Positions 44,240 through 54,290 are shown, counted from the first letter of the stretch. The stretch: DNA of 64,000 bases from Neoarius graeffei (GCF_027579695.1 NC_083570.1:4929001-4993000); one strand, 5' to 3'. Made by a program: numbers and translations. Notes: generated by a model from the letters alone, not told the origin.

Positions 44240-46300
44240 TTAAATCAATACCACCTAGAAACCCTGTCATTCCATTTGTAAAAGGTGATGTCACTGATAA
44301 CATAACCTCAAAGTCAGTCATTTCTACTAAAAACACTGTCATTCAAATTTGTAAAAGGTGATATCACATAACATTAGCTCAAAGTATGTCATTCCACCTC
44401 GAAACAGTCATTCAATTTGTAAAAGGTGATATCACTGATAACATTGCCTCAAAGTATGTCATTCCACCTAGAAACACTGTTATTAGATTTGTAAAAGGTG
44501 ATACTGTTAATTTAACCTCAAAGTCTGTAATTCCACCTAAAAACACTGTCATTCCATTTGTAAAAGGTGATATCACTGATAACATTTCCTCAAAGTATGC
44601 CATTACACCTAGAAACACTGTCATTCCATTTGTTAAAGGTGATACCACTGATAACTTAACCTAAAAGTATGTCATTCCACTTAGAAACCATGTCATTCCA
44701 TTTCTTAAAGGTGATATCACTGATAACATTAGCTAAAAGTATGTCATTCAACCTAAAAACACTGTCATTCCATTTGTAAAAGGTTATATCACTGATAATA
44801 TAACCTAAAAGTATGCCATTCCACCTAGAAACACTGTCATTCCATTTGTAAAAGGTGATATCACTGATAGCATTGCCAAAGTAAGTCATTCCATCTAGAA
44901 ACGCTGTCATTCCATTTGTAAAAGGTTATATCACTGATAATATAACCTAAAAGTATGCCATTCCACCTAGAAACACTGTCATTCCATTTGTAAAAGGTGA
45001 TATCACTGATAGCATTGCCAAAGTAAGTCATTCCATCTAGAAACGCTGTCATTCCATTTGTTAAAGGTGATATCACTGATAACATTAGCTTAAAGTTTGT
45101 CATTCCACCTAAACACACTGTCATTCCATTTGTAAAAGGTGATATCACTGATAACATAACCTAAAGGTGTTATTCCACCTAGAAACTGTCATTCCATTTG
45201 TGGAAGGCGATATCACTGATAACATTAGCTCAAAGTATGTCATTCCACCTAAAAAGCAATGTCATTCCATTTCTAAAAGTGATGTCACCGATAACATAAC
45301 CTAAAGGTGTTATTCCACCTAGAAACTGTCATTCCATTTGTGGAAGGCGAGATCACTGATAACATTGCCTCAAAGTATGTCATTCAACCTACAAACACTG
45401 TCATTCCATTTGTTAAAGGTGGTATCACTGATAACATTAGCTCAAAGTATGTCATTCTGACTCAAAACCCTGTCATTCCATTTGTTAAATGTGATATCAC
45501 TGATAACATCAGCTTAAAGTATGTCATTCCACCTAGAAACACTGTCATTCCATTTGTAAAAGGTGATATCACTGATAACCTAAAAGTATGTCATTCCACC
45601 TAAATTCATTGTCATTCCATTTTTAAATGGAGATATCCCTGATAACATATGCTCAAAGTGTGTCATTCCACCTAAAAACACTATCATTCAATTTCAGTAA
45701 AATCACTGATAACATTAACTCAAAGTATATCATTCCGACTCGAAACACTGTCATTCCATTTGTTAAATGTGATATTAACATCAGCTCAAAGTATGCCATT
45801 CCACCTAGAAACACTGTCATGCCTCAAAGTATGTTATTCCACCTATAAATACTGTCATTCCATTTGTAAAAGGTGATATCACTGATAACATAATCTAAAA
45901 GTATGTCATTCCACCTAAATTCCCTGTCATTCCATTTGTAAATGGAAATATCCCTGATAACATATGCTCAAAGTGTGTCATTTCACCTAGAAACCCTGTC
46001 ATTCCATTTGTAAAAGGTGATATCACTGATCATATAACCTAAAAGTATGTCATTCCACCCAAATTCACTGCCATTCCATTTGTAAAAGGTGATATCACTG
46101 ATAATATAAGGTAAAGGTATGTCATTCCACCTAGCAACATTGTCAATCCATTTGTTAATTTGATATCACTGATAACATTGCCTCAAAGTATGTCATTCCA
46201 CCTAGAAACCTTATCATTCCATTTGTAAAAGGTGATATCACTGACATTAGCTCAAAGTAAGTCAATACATATAGAAACCCTGTCATTCCATTTGTAAAAG
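44240..46300. repeat. Right 72-bp repeat array of the giant element (inverted)
   Basis: The same unit as the left array in opposite orientation: CTGTCATTCCATTTGTAAAA, GGTGATATCACTGATAACAT, then AAAGTATGTCATTCCACCTA. Two neighbouring stretches (about 44770-44900 and 44915-45040) are almost identical, suggesting recent expansion. Open frames here (up to 98 codons) have a 24-residue period and are not genes. Confidence 0.92.
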
Positions 46301-46471
46301 CTGATATCCCACCAAGCACCCACTTATCTTATCCTAGGGGGGTCTAAAACTAAAGATTTCAATCGTTATTCCATTTGTAAGAATCTGAATGACAAGCGAC
46401 CATTTATTGTTCAAATTTACTACCTGTCATTCGTCATTCCATTTCATGCGTCATTCACTTTAGGGAGTCCC

Positions 46472-47201
46472 GCAGTTTACCCGGTCCCGAGGACAGGCGA
46501 TGATGCAGCACAGGCAGCCAGAATGGAGGGGAGCAGGTGAGAAGGCGGTGGAGTCTCTTCCAGGCAGCCCGCGAACACGTCCGGGCGAGAGGAGTCCCAC
46601 GCAGATCAGCAGCGGTCAGGATGGATCCCCGGGTCCCGCGCTGAGACCGCGAGGCAGTCCATAGGAGCCGGTTAGCTGCTCTCGGCTAAGTGTATTCACT
46701 GTGCTAGCGGATGCTAATAACCCGCTCTGGATTAGCTTAGCGGCTATGCTAAACTAGAACTGCAGCTCCAAACAGAAAGCTCCGAGCAGAAAGTCTCTGG
46801 CTGCACCCAGCAGGCGCAGCTCCGATATCCAGGTCAAGAATGGCGAGCAGACAGACAGTCTCTGAGAACCGAAACTACACACTCTGCCTCTGAAACAAAA
46901 AGCTCGCACTCGCCATCATGCTTCTCCGCCCCCCCTCTCTCACTCCTCGGTGCTTCTCTCAAGCTCCCTCCCACAAAACTTTACCCAGGAGATTCTTCAA
47001 AATAAAAGGAAATACTTAAAATTTGCACATTTGTGTCTTTTTAAATCTTTTTAACGTATTTATTACACTATTATTTTATCAGCTATTTTAACCTTTATGA
47101 AATATCCTTTCCACACTTTTAATCACATTTTTAACCAACCAATGAACATATTAAACTATTTATTATTTCATTATGGATAGTGATTTTTTAACAGGGTTAC
47201 A
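46472..47201 (-). repeat. 5' LTR of the Gypsy element, distal part
   Basis: Begins with the second GCAGTTTA and matches 27627-28363, ending GGGTTACA at 47201. The next four bases CACT (47202-47205) repeat 27183-27186, closing the Gypsy insertion. Confidence 0.93.
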
Positions 47202-48345
47202 CACTGTAAAACATTTAAAAGGACATGGAATGATTATTTGCTGCCTTCCAAATGCATCCATCTCTGACACCAAAGACAGCATTTTGAAACTCATGTCCAA
47301 GCATAAAACTATCAAACGTATTGTTATGCATGTGGGAGCAAATTATGTTTTCAGAGAACAGCTGTTTGTCCAAGATGATTTCAGAAAAAAATTTTCTGAC
47401 CTCTATAAGACTAGAATACAATCTATTATCAGTGGCCCACTCCCTGCAAGGGGAAGTTTTGCATTTACTAGACTCTTCAGTCTTAACACCTGGCTTGGAA
47501 AAACTTGTTTTTCATTTGGTATGAACTTTATAGACAATTTTAACCTTTTCTGGAATCGCAGAGAATTCTTCAGGCCAAATAGCACTGAACTCAGCTGGAT
47601 TGGGACCAAAGTTTTGGCTGATCACTACAGCCTCTCTCTCCAGCATGCATTCTTTTCTCAGCCAACATTGGGCAGAACTGATGATAAATGCTCACAGACT
47701 GACCCAGTTACAGATATCAACAAAACCTCTGCAAAGCCAAAACAACTACCCATGCAAGCACAGCAGAGATGCTTCAACAAGGACACACAGCCATCTGGGG
47801 CAGACTGCCAAGGACCATCTGGGGCAGACTGCCAAGGACATCAGCAATCACATGGAGAATGTGAGCATGTTGTTAACAATGGGCAGCCACAGATATCTGC
47901 ATCACCCATCCAAATTGAGGACCTGACCAAAGACAATCATGCCAAGGCTGAATCATCCACATCTCGACCCCATGCAAGTATCACAGAGACTGTCACGGAG
48001 ACAGTCACCACGGAGACAGTCATGGAGACACTCACAAAGACCTCACCAAAGTCCCAATCTCAGTCTCGCTCTTCTAACTTCATTGTACCATCCCCGTCTC
48101 CCCCCTGCATGGATTTCCCTAAAAGTATGCAGAGATTGCTGCCAATGGCTGCACTCTCTTTTTCCAGCCCAAATCATTCGCGACAAGCAGTGTACGCAGT
48201 TCATCGAAAATCAACCAACAGACTGAACTGTGTTTGCCCAGGACTTTCAGCTGCCTACCAATCTTTTTCACCATCTAAAAAATACATTACATCTCCACTC
48301 TTTCCCCCTCCCAACCTCATGGAATATACAAAGAGTCTTGTATGA
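47202..48345 (+). pseudogene. L2/CR1-type LINE ORF1, C-terminal part with SGNH esterase domain
   Basis: Continues the ORF1 broken at 27186. The esterase fold shows CCLPNASISDTKDSI and the VGAN motif in MHVGANYVFRE (block III, normally GxND), then WIGTK and LADHYSLSLQ, where the catalytic Asp-x-x-His would be. A low-complexity tail follows with a duplicated PSGADCQG motif and a run of TETVTETVTT. The open frame extends upstream into the LTR (from 47173), but those first ten codons are LTR sequence. It ends with a stop at 48345. Confidence 0.78.
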
Positions 48346-48351
48346 TGTGCT

Positions 48352-48720
48352 GTGGGTCCCTGCATTGGGTGTAGTTTTGAAAACAAGCTGGGACCCAGTA
48401 TGCCTATGCCATTCTCTATTCCTGTGTTGATAAGAAATAGAAAACATAGAGCATATTTAACCCAGGGGGTAAACCAGTCTAGTCTCCTTCCTGTTTTAAA
48501 ACATCAGAGTGCCCAAGCGGATATTACTTCTAGACTTTCTGTAAAGCTAGCTCTTCTGAACATTAGATCACTTTCAAACAAGTCATTTTTAATTAATGAT
48601 CTTATTTGCAAACACAATCTTGATTTTTTGCTTCTAACTGAAACATGGCTGGATCAAGCAAAGAGTGCTACCACCCTTATTGAAGCAGCTCCCCCAAATT
48701 TTAATTTCATGAGTGTGTAG
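48352..48720 (+). pseudogene. LINE ORF2 N-terminus: start of the AP-type endonuclease
   Basis: Starts 7 bp after ORF1. After a linker, the frame shows LALLNIRSLSNKSFLINDLI and LDFLLLTETWL, the first two motifs of the apurinic-like endonuclease of L2/CR1 LINEs (Asn in LNIRS, Glu in TETWL). It stops at 48718-48720, so the rest of the endonuclease and the whole RT are missing. LINEs usually lose the 5' end; loss of the 3' end points to a later deletion or rearrangement. Confidence 0.8.
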
Positions 48721-49274
48721 GTACAATCACAGTTACTATTAATATTAAGTGATCAATCTCATTAAATCAGTCTCATTAAATTTGAAGGTTAATAATTATT
48801 GAATCAATCCCATTGAATCATTTAATTTGACTCATACCATAGAATCAGTCTCATTGAATCGTTTGAACTGAATCATTCAGGTGAATCATTCAAATGAATC
48901 ATTCAGTGAATCGTTTAGTGAATCATTTAGTGAATCATTTCATTAATCCTGGATAAATTACCAAACAGCTAAATTATGGTATATTTCCAAATTATTATTG
49001 ATCACTTACCATATTACATAAATCATCTGCACCTTTTTGAATTCTTTGAGAGATTGGGGACTTCACAGATATTGGAACACCAACAACTGAACACACAGTT
49101 TTAATAATAATTGAATTTATTATAACAAAGATAAAAACCGGCATGAAAACGGGTCAGGGGTGAAAAAGGTGAGAAGGGTGCGCGAGTGGTAACGTGGCCT
49201 CTGGTGTTGTTTTATTTTGTTGGGGGGGGGGTCCTCCCCCAGAATAAATATTATAGCCTCCTTACTAAGTATAC
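48721..49274. repeat. GAATCATT-rich tandem repeats and unassigned spacer
   Basis: 48760-48950 consists of loose repeats of (T)GAATCATT(C/T)A(A/G)T-type units. 48960-49274 holds a G run (49221-49230) and nothing recognised. The last five bases, TATAC (49270-49274), are the left target duplication of the retrovirus. Confidence 0.7.
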
Positions 49275-49705
49275 TGTTAGGATTGCGCTGCGTGCTGTTC
49301 AGATGCGTTACCAGGAGTACTCCGAGGACAAAGGAGGACAAACCACATGAGTTAAATCAATCTGGTTTATTCTCAGCCGCGCCCCAACGCGCAGCTGCGT
49401 CGGGGCCTTATATACACTCCTCGCAGGTAGTATCAGCAGTGGAAAGTTACGGAATGTGCTTTGCACACTCAGTATCAAGGTCACACAAGAGTTATGCACA
49501 GTTCAACAGGATGTTTCACACAAAAACATAGACAAAATCAGGATATGAAACAGGAACAGAACATGTGGAAGTGCAAAATGTACAGAGCAGCACGTATTAT
49601 AGCTGGCCTAAAGTAAACCCTAAACTGCTACACTAAACGACAGTCACCCTTCGGCCGCGCATTTACAAGAGTAGGTTTAGGAGTATTCAGGATTATATTC
49701 TTACA
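49275..49705 (-). repeat. Retroviral 3' LTR
   Basis: Bounded by TGTTAGG...CTTACA on the plus strand. On the coding strand it carries TATATAA (about 49408-49414) and, 37 bp downstream, AATAAA (about 49366-49371). Confidence 0.95.
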
Positions 49706-49717
49706 ATCCCCTCTTTA
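49706..49717 (-). promoter_or_regulatory. Retroviral polypurine tract
   Basis: Coding strand TAAAGAGGGGAT directly precedes the 3' LTR, the expected position for the plus-strand primer. Confidence 0.85.
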
Positions 49718-49832
49718 ATACTCTGACGCAAGCCCAGAGTATTATTCACACCCCAGTCGTGGCCGACACAGGGACATAACCTGTGTGCGAGATCATCATA
49801 TTATATATTAACCTCAGAGTAGTTAGACGGGG

Positions 49833-50039
49833 CTATTCGGACCGGAAAGGAGCGCTGCTGTCATGGGGTAACAAAGAACACACATAACAGGGTTTACTCA
49901 TATTCATTGATGTTTTTACAGTGAAGTTTACATATTTCCAAAACTCGTTATCCCTTGGGTCCCGGTGTATTGCTTGTGCGGGTAACCCTGCCCCAAGCGT
50001 TGAGATCAGCACGATGATGAAGAAAGTCATACTGGTCAC
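49833..50039 (-). pseudogene. Start of a retroviral env gene, truncated
   Basis: A 68-codon frame beginning with a hydrophobic signal peptide (residues 1-23), followed by an N-glycosylation site (NFT), a second Asn-Met-Ser sequon and a CYVC motif. This is the layout of a retroviral surface-subunit N-terminus. It stops after 68 residues, and only about 130 bp remain before the 3' LTR, so the rest of the surface subunit and all of the transmembrane subunit are deleted. It lies downstream of pol, where env is expected. Confidence 0.55.
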
Positions 50040-50279
50040 TGACTTTGTTCTCTAATGCTCACAGGGTGCAGACGGCGAAAAATGTCACAGGCTCCCGTGC
50101 TTTTCAGACTCTTCAGCCCAGAACTTTGCAAGACTCACCAACCATCCCCTCTTTGTAGATCAGCCGAAACTGGATTGCTCCAGATGCTGGAAGGGGATCC
50201 CTGAAAAGGCCGTCAGCTATTGTCACAGCAACTTTCTGAAACACAAAAGTCTGTTAAGCATCAACAATATAGATTTCTA
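50040..50279 (-). other. Spacer between pol and the env fragment
   Basis: 240 bp after the pol stop with no frame of note. A splice acceptor for an env message could lie here, but none was placed. Confidence 0.4.
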
Positions 50280-53200
50280 TTACATTGGAGCCTTCTTTAT
50301 TCTGCTGGCATGGATCCACTGTGGAAAAAGGTCCGTTAGCACAGCCGTGCGAGTTACAGCGAGTACATCGGTGGGCCCACTGTAGGGTGACTCCTCCATG
50401 GGAGCGTTTAGTTTAGCGAATCTCTGTACTAAAACTCTGTCCCCTACCTCAAAGGGGTGAGTGTGTGCCTCTGGAATGGGAGGCTTTTTGGAATTTACTC
50501 TCGCCCAATACTCATCCAGCACCCGCATGAGACCCACCGCGTACTCGCTGAGATGTACTTCAAGATCACCCGTTCCTATAACCTGCATGCCTCTACGCCA
50601 AGGGACAGGAAAGGGGCGTCCCATGACGAGCTCGTACGGAGATAAATTGTCGAGAGCGACCTGAGCAGTCATGCGCATATCAGCGAGGACCAACGGTAAA
50701 ACTTGGACCCAATTTTTCGTGCCTGCGTCTTGCATAGCCTTACGCAACTTACCCTTAATTGTTCTATTCGCGCGCTCCACAATGCCAGAGGACTGTGGAT
50801 GGTATGGGATATGAAAACGCCAATTGATCTTGAGGTCTTTACATAGCTCCTGCGTTACCTTAGAGGTGAACGGCGTTCCCTTATCAGAGTCAATTCCTAC
50901 CGGAAGACCGTAACGTGGGATAATTTCCTGTGTAAGTTTGTTCACTGCTGTTTGGGCGTTCTCTTTGCTACACGGGAAAGCCTCAATCCACCGTGAAAAT
51001 TTGTCAATCATGACCAAAAGGTATTTGAACGGGCCCTGCTTTGGCATGTGAGTGAAGTCGATCTGCCATTCTTGGAAAGGCGTGTCGGGTATGGGAAGGT
51101 GCTGATGTACCGCGCCTGGTTTAGATAGATTATTCTGGGCGCACGTTAAACACTTGTCCAGAATGTTGTGTGCGTCTGTGTGCAAATTATTGATGCAGAA
51201 TGTTCTGTTCATATCCTCCACTACCCCTCTTCGGCCGCGATGAGTGGGACCATGGAACTCGCGGACGAGAAAGGGAGTACAGTGACGAGGTAAACAAAGA
51301 CGGCCCTGTGCGTCAAGCAAAACGCCACTCTTCTCTGTCGCGCCCTGGGCGTCCCAGAACTGCGTATCTGCCACAGAGGCCGAGGCCTGGATGGAAATGA
51401 GATCTATGTCAGGTAAGACAGCGCTAACCATGCGATCAGTAGAAACTAAAGCGCAGTTAAAGCCTGGAGGCAGGACACCGGATGCGGCTGCAGCTTTAGC
51501 GACTCGATCAGCGAATGAATTGCCCTTTACTTCAAATGAGTCCCCTCTTGTGTGCGCGCGTGTCTTAACAATGGCCAACGTGCACGGAAGGAGACAGGCG
51601 GTGATTAAATCAGTAACAAGTGAAGAATGAGAAATGGGCTTACCGTCGGCTGTCGTAAACCCCCGAGACGCCCAAATGCGGCCGAAGTCGTGCGCCACGC
51701 CGAAAGCGTAGCGTGAGTCGGTGTAAATAGTAACGTCTGTGTCTTGAGCCAAAATACACGCGCGAGTCAAAGCATAGAGCTCCGCAGCCTGAGCAGAAGA
51801 AAAAGGCAAAGAATGAGCTTCAACAATTTCATCAGGGAGGCGACAAACAGAGTAACCACACAGGAACACACCATCCGCAGGGCGGGAACAGGAACCATCT
51901 ACAAAAAGAGAATCGCCTGTGGAAAGAGGGGTGGAGTGTAAGTCTGGGCGGATGCTAGTCTCAAAAACGATATTAGAAAGACAGTCATGTGAGTCAAACG
52001 CAACATCGTCATCCTGTGAGTTAAGAAGACGCTGAAGAGCGTGGGCGACAGAATCAAACGACGAGGAGGGCTTAACAGTGAGATGCTCTGTGGCCAAAAG
52101 AATAAACTCATAGCCAGAGCGACGCTGAGCAGACAAATGCTGAGTGCTAAGATTCCGCAGAATATACACGACGTCATGTGAAGTGTGTAAAATGAGCGGG
52201 TGCGACAAAACAAGTTTTTCAGCGTCCGTGACCATGAGAGCACACGCAGCAACAGCCCTAAGACAGCCAGGAAGCCCTTGTGCCACAGCGTCAAGAGTTT
52301 TAGACAGAAACGCGCAAGGTCGCATGCCCCCCCCGTGCTCCTGAGCCAGCACCCCAGAGGAGGTCCCCTTCTGATTGCACACATACAGGTGAAACGGCAA
52401 ACGATAGTTCGGCAGCCCGAGAGCAGGGGCAGAGCACAAAGCTTGCTTCAGAGCCTTGAAGGCCGTTAGCATGTCCTCAGTCCAGACCAGGGGCTGAGTC
52501 AAAGGATCTGAGTGACGTATAGCTGAACGCAAACACTTGTCATAGATTGAACAGTCAGGGATCCATTGACGACAGTAATTGATGAGGCCCATAAATGCCA
52601 TGAGAGCGTGCTTGGTTGCAGGTACCTGAGTGTCCATAATGACTTGAACGCGTTCCGGGCTAAGCCTCCTGGAACCCTGGGAGAGGTCATGTCCCAAGTA
52701 GCGAACAGTTGTGAGGCAAAACTGCAACTTCGTGCGGGAGACCTTGAAACCCTTCTGCACCAGGAGTGTGAGGAGAGACAATGTGGCGGCAGCACAAGCG
52801 TCTTGATCCTCCGCCGTTACCAGAAGATCATCCGCATACTGGAGCACCGTGGAGCCCCGGGGAAGACAGAGATCAGCCAGCGCGTCCCGCAATACGGCAG
52901 TGAAGACCGCCGGTGAGTCAATGAAACCCTGTGGCAACCGCGTCCACGTGTATTGTCTTCCCCTGTGTGTGAAAGCAAACAGGGGCTGAGTCTCATGGCC
53001 CACAGGAACACTGTAAAAGGCAGAGCACAAATCAATCACAGAGAAATAAGCATGGTCACATGGAATAGAAGACATAAGAGAAGGAACGTCAGGGACCACT
53101 GGAGCCACGGGAACGATGAGTTCATTTATTTTACGTAGGTCTTGAGTGAGGCTCCATGTGCCATCCGGTTTTGGGACCGGGTTCACTGGGGTGTTATACG

Positions 53201-53459
53201 GGCTGACACAAGGAACCACGACACCTTGCTGCAAAAGAGATTTTAGAATATTGTCAATACCATTGAGCTTACTAGGAGACAGAGGGTATTGTTTAACATA
53301 AACAGGTGTAGAGTGTTTAATAACAGCTTCATACGGAGAGCAGCTCACAGAGCCCACATCGTCCTTATGATCCGCCCACAGGGTGTTAGGAAGAGCAGAG
53401 AGAACAGGGGAAGGAGCTTGGGACGTACAAGCAGCGTTCAGAATGTTATGTGGCAGCAC
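50280..53459 (-). CDS. pol: Retroviral Pol: reverse transcriptase, RNase H, integrase (uninterrupted)
   Basis: 1059 codons without a stop; the frame is open back to about 53497. The first listed codon is GTG, so the real product would come from read-through or frameshifting from the upstream protease/gag frame. RT: LPQGFIDSPAVF and the YADD active site (near residue 210). RNase H: FVDGS, AELYAL, YTDSRYA and ADRVAK carry the four acidic residues. Integrase: HHCC zinc domain ending CLTCAQNN, then Asp in QIDFTHM, Asp in GIDSDKG and Glu in GIVERANR, then an SH3-like C-terminus with DRVLVQRF. The motif set is closest to class I (gamma/epsilon-like) fish retroviruses. All catalytic residues I can name are present. 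Confidence 0.92.
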   Translation of the reverse strand: MLPHNILNAACTSQAPSPVLSALPNTLWADHKDDVGSVSCSPYEAVIKHSTPVYVKQYPLSPSKLNGIDNILKSLLQQGVVVPCVSPYNTPVNPVPKPDGTWSLTQDLRKINELIVPVAPVVPDVPSLMSSIPCDHAYFSVIDLCSAFYSVPVGHETQPLFAFTHRGRQYTWTRLPQGFIDSPAVFTAVLRDALADLCLPRGSTVLQYADDLLVTAEDQDACAAATLSLLTLLVQKGFKVSRTKLQFCLTTVRYLGHDLSQGSRRLSPERVQVIMDTQVPATKHALMAFMGLINYCRQWIPDCSIYDKCLRSAIRHSDPLTQPLVWTEDMLTAFKALKQALCSAPALGLPNYRLPFHLYVCNQKGTSSGVLAQEHGGGMRPCAFLSKTLDAVAQGLPGCLRAVAACALMVTDAEKLVLSHPLILHTSHDVVYILRNLSTQHLSAQRRSGYEFILLATEHLTVKPSSSFDSVAHALQRLLNSQDDDVAFDSHDCLSNIVFETSIRPDLHSTPLSTGDSLFVDGSCSRPADGVFLCGYSVCRLPDEIVEAHSLPFSSAQAAELYALTRACILAQDTDVTIYTDSRYAFGVAHDFGRIWASRGFTTADGKPISHSSLVTDLITACLLPCTLAIVKTRAHTRGDSFEVKGNSFADRVAKAAAASGVLPPGFNCALVSTDRMVSAVLPDIDLISIQASASVADTQFWDAQGATEKSGVLLDAQGRLCLPRHCTPFLVREFHGPTHRGRRGVVEDMNRTFCINNLHTDAHNILDKCLTCAQNNLSKPGAVHQHLPIPDTPFQEWQIDFTHMPKQGPFKYLLVMIDKFSRWIEAFPCSKENAQTAVNKLTQEIIPRYGLPVGIDSDKGTPFTSKVTQELCKDLKINWRFHIPYHPQSSGIVERANRTIKGKLRKAMQDAGTKNWVQVLPLVLADMRMTAQVALDNLSPYELVMGRPFPVPWRRGMQVIGTGDLEVHLSEYAVGLMRVLDEYWARVNSKKPPIPEAHTHPFEVGDRVLVQRFAKLNAPMEESPYSGPTDVLAVTRTAVLTDLFPQWIHASRIKKAPM

Positions 53460-53481
53460 AGAACTGGATAGGGCAAAAACA

Positions 53482-53667
53482 TCAGGCGGAGAAATACCTA
53501 GTTAACTGCTCACGCAGGAGCTGCAAAGCATTCGGTGTGTCCCTCCAAAAAAATGTCGACACGGTGCGTTGACGCGGACGGCCACCTTCCTGAGCCGGAG
53601 CTATTTCTTCCTTTATATTCACAGCGACGTCATTTCTAGGTTGCAACACATCGACTATTTCGAGCAA
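53482..53667 (-). pseudogene. Protease-pol linker in a different frame
   Basis: A 61-codon frame overlapping the end of the protease remnant and stopping just before the pol frame opens. It could be the remains of the pro-pol connection after indels. No domain recognised. Confidence 0.3.
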
Positions 53668-53945
53668 ACGCTCCTCATCATATAATCTGTGTCAACTGAT
53701 GAGGTGTTCAAGTGTGCGAGCTGTACAAGGTGTTTTGGAGTTTGTGTGAGCTGATCTGAACAGAGCTGCCAGACATACACATACAGAGGGCTTCCAAACC
53801 CATACTGCACACCGCACATTTCACTTACTTCAATAGTTAGTCCATCTGGAGTGGATGTGAGATTTACTTCTAATTTGCACATTAAATCATGTGCTAACAA
53901 ATTTACTGGACATGTATATGAGATGAGGAATGAGTGGGACGTAAC
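53655..53945 (-). pseudogene. Retroviral protease, C-terminal remnant
   Basis: Reads VNLLAHDLMCKLEV and then TPDGLTIEV, matching the NLLGRDLL region near the C-terminus of retroviral aspartic proteases. The active-site DTG half is not present: upstream sequence belongs to a gag-like frame. With only about 1 kb between the primer site and pol, most of gag and half of the protease have been deleted. Confidence 0.6.
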
Positions 53946-54056
53946 TATTCCTCCCTCGCTTTACATGGGAGGTTGACTGAGAAAGTTTTGGTTTTGGAAT
54001 AGCCTTTAAAACAGGTCTCGGGGTGTAAACACCCTTTGATTTATCCCATACCTTCT

Positions 54057-54290
54057 TCATGTCAAACCATTGCTTTCGTAAATCATACGGTGCGCTGAAG
54101 CAAGGAAGCCTGGATTAAACGTCCCATCACGGGGATACGATGGAATCTGAGGATTTGCCTCCGTCCACCCAGCCAAATTGTCCAGCCACGGCGTAACGTA
54201 ATAGCCTAAACCGCACTTATTCATCCATTCCGCCGGGGTGTCTGTGACCTCAGGTTTAGGATACGAGCCCCCCATCGTACAGTAAAGCAA
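54057..54290 (-). pseudogene. Truncated retroviral gag-like frame
   Basis: A 77-codon frame at the position of gag, starting about 225 nt after the primer-binding site. It contains a second Met-Gly-Gly (residues 6-8) that could be an N-myristoylation start, and several aromatic/Pro-rich stretches. After its TGA, another frame continues with a basic, proline-rich stretch to about 53950. There is no major homology region or zinc knuckle. Assigned by position, not by sequence match. Confidence 0.4.

Larger units (their letters stand above)
37741..46471. mobile_element. Giant foldback-type DNA element with inverted 72-bp repeat arrays, target duplication GCAGTTTA
   Basis: An 8731-bp element. Both ends begin, read inward, GGGACTCCCTAAAGTGAATG, and the match continues for about 105 bp with few differences. 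The flanks are the exact 8-bp repeat GCAGTTTA (37733-37740, 46472-46479), and the partner LTR has one copy of this site and no insertion. Inside the ends are arrays of a 72-bp unit in opposite orientation (37860-39660 and 44240-46300), so the whole could fold into a stem of roughly 2 kb with a 4.5-kb AT-rich loop. No transposase was found; the loop holds decayed LINE sequence. An 8-bp duplication fits hAT, P, Merlin or Zisupton superfamilies; the tip does not decide between them. Confidence 0.9.

Noticed and set aside
39045-45848. Repeat-protein-like frames (24-residue period, for example VISPFTNGM)
   Set aside because: They come from the 72-bp arrays, occur on both strands, and change frame with every indel.
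37741-46471. CRISPR-like or regulatory array
   Set aside because: The repeats are 72 bp and contiguous with no unique spacers, the sequence is eukaryotic, and the ends and target duplication show a transposon.
47173-47201. ATG at 47173 as the start of LINE ORF1
   Set aside because: These codons are LTR sequence; the same bases occur at 28335. The real ORF1 start is at 26672, before the Gypsy insertion.
51200-53035. Plus-strand and alternative-frame minus-strand ORFs over retroviral pol
   Set aside because: They are shadows of the 1059-codon pol frame, which holds all the catalytic motifs.
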